This document shows, one piece after another, positions 33,837 through 35,878 of a stretch of 35,878 nucleotides of DNA. The notes below the pieces were generated by a model, which did no database searches, was not told the DNA's origin, and was given only the letters and a program-made list of their open reading frames with translations. The stretch's first letter is position 1. Each line of letters starts with the position of its first letter. A program made the position numbers and the translations under genes. The stretch comes from Dehalococcoidia bacterium. Its GTDB lineage: Bacteria > Chloroflexota > Dehalococcoidia > SZUA-161. The stretch lies in NCBI GenBank assembly GCA_014874385.1, contig JACWAE010000092.1, forward strand, positions 1 to 35,878, written 5' to 3'.

Positions 33837-34505
33837 TTAAAACCCTCTTTCTGTACCGCAGGACTGCAGGTCGGGTTGTATATTGCCCTGCTCCTGCCAT
33901 ACCCTTTCTATAGTCATATTTATCAACTCGTAGGGAAAGCCACGTTGTCTCAGGAAAGTCCCCAAACGTTTACGAAAGCTGAGGTAATCCAAACCTGTTA
34001 ACGAGATGGCTTTTCTTTGCGCTGCCTTGTAGGCACCAATCTCATCATCGACCATATCGGTGACCTCAGCAATTGTTTCAGCGTCTACCCCCTTTTGCCT
34101 CAGCTCTACCTCAATGAGTCGGCGGCTGCGGGGCTTAAAATTCTCTCGGTTCTCCCGCCAGAATTGGGCGAAAGCGGTATCGTCTACCAACTTTTGCTCT
34201 TTTAGCTTGTCAATCACCTGCTGGATTATGTCGACGTCGTAACCGTGGCGGCGCAGCCTGGTCCTTATCTCCGCCTCACTGCGGGGGCGTGGGCTGAGAA
34301 ATCTGAGCGCGCTATTGAGCGATCGATGAAATAGCTCGGTGTTCTTGAGCTTTTCGATCTCGGTAGAGGATAACTTCTGTCCTTCTTGAAGACCGATCGT
34401 GGCTGCTACAGAGGTACTTATACTGAAGGCAAAAGCCCCATCCAGGAATAAATTGACTCTGCCCCTTTTTGACTTCTGAGACTCAATAGCAGTTATGGTC
34501 TTCAT
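33837..34505 (-). CDS. recX: Regulatory protein RecX
   Basis: The 222 residues from ATG 34505 comprise an N-terminal β-rich segment (ITAIESQKSKRGRVNLFLDGAFAFSI) and three-helix RecX repeats (ALRFLSPRPRSEAEIRTRLRRHGYD, LVDDTAFAQFWRENR, SFRKRLGTFLRQRGFPYELI). RecX modulates RecA filaments. The frame runs 14 codons further to ATG 34547, without a clear ribosome site at either start; the shorter start matches usual RecX N-termini. It follows recA by about 90 bases. Confidence 0.92.
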   Translation of the reverse strand: MKTITAIESQKSKRGRVNLFLDGAFAFSISTSVAATIGLQEGQKLSSTEIEKLKNTELFHRSLNSALRFLSPRPRSEAEIRTRLRRHGYDVDIIQQVIDKLKEQKLVDDTAFAQFWRENRENFKPRSRRLIEVELRQKGVDAETIAEVTDMVDDEIGAYKAAQRKAISLTGLDYLSFRKRLGTFLRQRGFPYELINMTIERVWQEQGNIQPDLQSCGTERGF

Positions 34506-34594
34506 ACTTGTTCTCGAACTTAATTGGCCTGAGGCACGGTTAGACATTCCAGTTGGAAAGGCCCGGCTGTGGCGCTCGGAGTGTGGTACCGGAG

Positions 34595-35629
34595 TTAGTC
34601 TGTGGATGAAGACTCGGAGTCGGCAGAGAAGAATTCTCTTTTTGTGCTGGCGGTTGTTCTAATCTGGCGCTCTATCTCTTGTGCCATGTCATTGTGCTGT
34701 TTTAAGTATTCCTTGGCATTTTCGCGTCCCTGACCAATTCGGGTCTCTCCAAAGGAGAAAAAGGCGCCGCTCTTTTTAATTATTCCCATCACAACCCCAA
34801 GGTCGAGTAAGTCGCCGTCCTTGCTGATGCCTTGACCAAACATAATATCAAACTCAGCTGACCTAAAAGGGGAAGCGACTTTGTTTTTGACTACCTTGGC
34901 CCTAATTCTAGTACCCACTACCTTGGTTCCCACTTTAATGTTGTCCACTCGCCTTAAATCGATTCTTACCGAACTGTAAAATTTGAGAGCTCTACCTCCT
35001 GGAGTTACTTCAGGATTGCCAAAGATAATGCCTACCTTCTCCCTTAGTTGGTTAACGAATACCACTGCGGTGTGCGACTTGCTTATGGACGCTGACAGTT
35101 TACGCAGCGCCTGGGACATTAACCGCGCCTGCAATCCGACATGGGCATCGCCCATCTCCCCCTCGATCTCTGCCCTCGGGGCCAGCGCAGCCACACTATC
35201 GATGACCACTATATCTATGGCCCCGCTGCGGACCAGAGTTTCGGTGATCTCCAGGGCTTGCTCCCCGGTATCCGGCTGGGAGATAAGCAGGTCATCCAGT
35301 TCAACCCCACAGCAGGCAGCGTAAGCGGGATCGAGAGCGTGTTCCACATCTATATACGCTGCTTTTCCGCCGGCCTTTTGAGCTTCAGCTATTATGTGCT
35401 GACACAGGGTTGATTTACCGGAAGCTTCAGGGCCAAAAATCTCAGTCACTCGCCCACGTGGAATACCGCCAATTCCCAGGGCTAGGTCCAAAGAGAGTGA
35501 CCCTGTGGGTATAACATCGACTGCTACTTTTGCAGAGGCCTCCCCCAACCTCATGATCGATCCTTTGCCGAATTGCTTTTCGATCTGGCTGATTGCTATA
35601 TCGAGCGCCTTCTCCTTCTCTGTCACCAT
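34595..35629 (-). CDS. recA: Recombinase RecA
   Basis: The 344 residues show Walker [10 protein letters not shown], Walker B region [13 protein letters not shown]1/L2 loops ([53 protein letters not shown]) and [18 protein letters not shown]. It catalyses strand exchange and SOS induction. GGGAGGAG lies about 13 bases before the ATG. It is first in a long minus-strand gene run. Confidence 0.98.
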   Translation of the reverse strand: MVTEKEKALDIAISQIEKQFGKGSIMRLGEASAKVAVDVIPTGSLSLDLALGIGGIPRGRVTEIFGPEASGKSTLCQHIIAEAQKAGGKAAYIDVEHALDPAYAACCGVELDDLLISQPDTGEQALEITETLVRSGAIDIVVIDSVAALAPRAEIEGEMGDAHVGLQARLMSQALRKLSASISKSHTAVVFVNQLREKVGIIFGNPEVTPGGRALKFYSSVRIDLRRVDNIKVGTKVVGTRIRAKVVKNKVASPFRSAEFDIMFGQGISKDGDLLDLGVVMGIIKKSGAFFSFGETRIGQGRENAKEYLKQHNDMAQEIERQIRTTASTKREFFSADSESSSTD

Positions 35630-35878
35630 CTCCTAACTCTAACTCCTCCCAAATAACCCTTTAGCCCACGCCTGGGCGACTCTTCCTCAGCCAATCCGAG
35701 GCCATCATATCATATTGGGGCAACAAATACAAGTAACAATATTGCGAGAATCCTGTGAGATACATTTTGGTTGTAAGTCCAGATGTTTCGGATTATAGTA
35801 GGGCTGTTAGCAGTTTTTGATGACCTTTATTTTGGCTTTGGAGCTTGATTTGATGATTAAATATGCAGTTGTTAATAC
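35630..35878. other. Upstream region of recA to the window edge
   Basis: AT-rich, with no gene seen. The best minus-strand promoter candidate is TTGTAT-17-TATGAT at 35704-35732. I could not find an SOS box of the Gram-positive (GAAC-N4-GTTC) or E. coli (CTG-N10-CAG) type that I would trust. Confidence 0.4.
35704..35732 (-). promoter_or_regulatory. Possible recA promoter
   Basis: TTGTAT, 17 bases, TATGAT on the minus strand, about 75 bases before the start codon. The -35 is weak. Confidence 0.3.

Noticed and set aside
35630-35878. LexA/SOS box before recA
   Set aside because: No convincing GAAC-N4-GTTC or CTG-N10-CAG dyad near the likely promoter.

Overview
The window looks like chromosomal DNA of an anaerobic, uncultured Chloroflexota bacterium of the Dehalococcoidia type. 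This is inferred from gene content and order, not from a database search. Pointers are an oxygen-sensitive Ni-Fe carbon monoxide dehydrogenase, a rubredoxin, a radical SAM protein, a 2-hydroxyacyl-CoA dehydratase activator remnant, archaeal-style thiolase/DUF35 genes, and the order recA-recX-rny-ymdB.

Left part (1-12.7 kb, mostly + strand). A fragment and a frameshifted BcrAD/HgdC activator pseudogene come first, then a tandem universal stress protein and a gene-poor stretch with a possible MerR-type remnant. A four-gene cluster follows (CCG-type Fe-S protein, two FAD-linked oxidases, an AttH/CrtC-like lipocalin), probably an oxidoreductase of unknown substrate. Next are tRNA-Pro(CGG) with a T-arm-less tRNA-Pro remnant, rubredoxin, cooS with a clear promoter and terminator, and a zinc alcohol dehydrogenase.

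Middle part (11-18.1 kb) is an accessory segment. It holds a radical SAM/HhH DNA-repair-type protein, an XRE-ImmA pair, a DUF2178-like membrane protein with a second XRE regulator, a MutY/Nth-like glycosylase and radC. Seven copies or composites of a short palindromic element with GTAGGGGC ends are seen only here. Two of them bracket radC, and two bracket a decayed copy of the radC 3' end. The two regulator operons have promoters identical at 23 of 29 positions.

Right part (18.1-35.9 kb, all - strand) is housekeeping. In transcription order: recA, recX, rny, ymdB-like, PHP, fabZ, a B-box membrane protein; then, from its own promoter, the PIN/TRAM gene, ispD, ispF, cysS; then, from another strong promoter, tRNA-Thr(TGT), tRNA-Tyr, tRNA-Thr(GGT), tuf, rpmG, secE, nusG, rplK, rplA. 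An HMG-CoA-synthase-like/DUF35 fusion and a thiolase sit between rplA and rplJ-rplL, splitting the usual ribosomal cluster. rplJ-rplL has its own L10-leader attenuator with a visible 11-nt terminator/antiterminator exchange. No CRISPR array, intact transposase or phage structural gene was seen.
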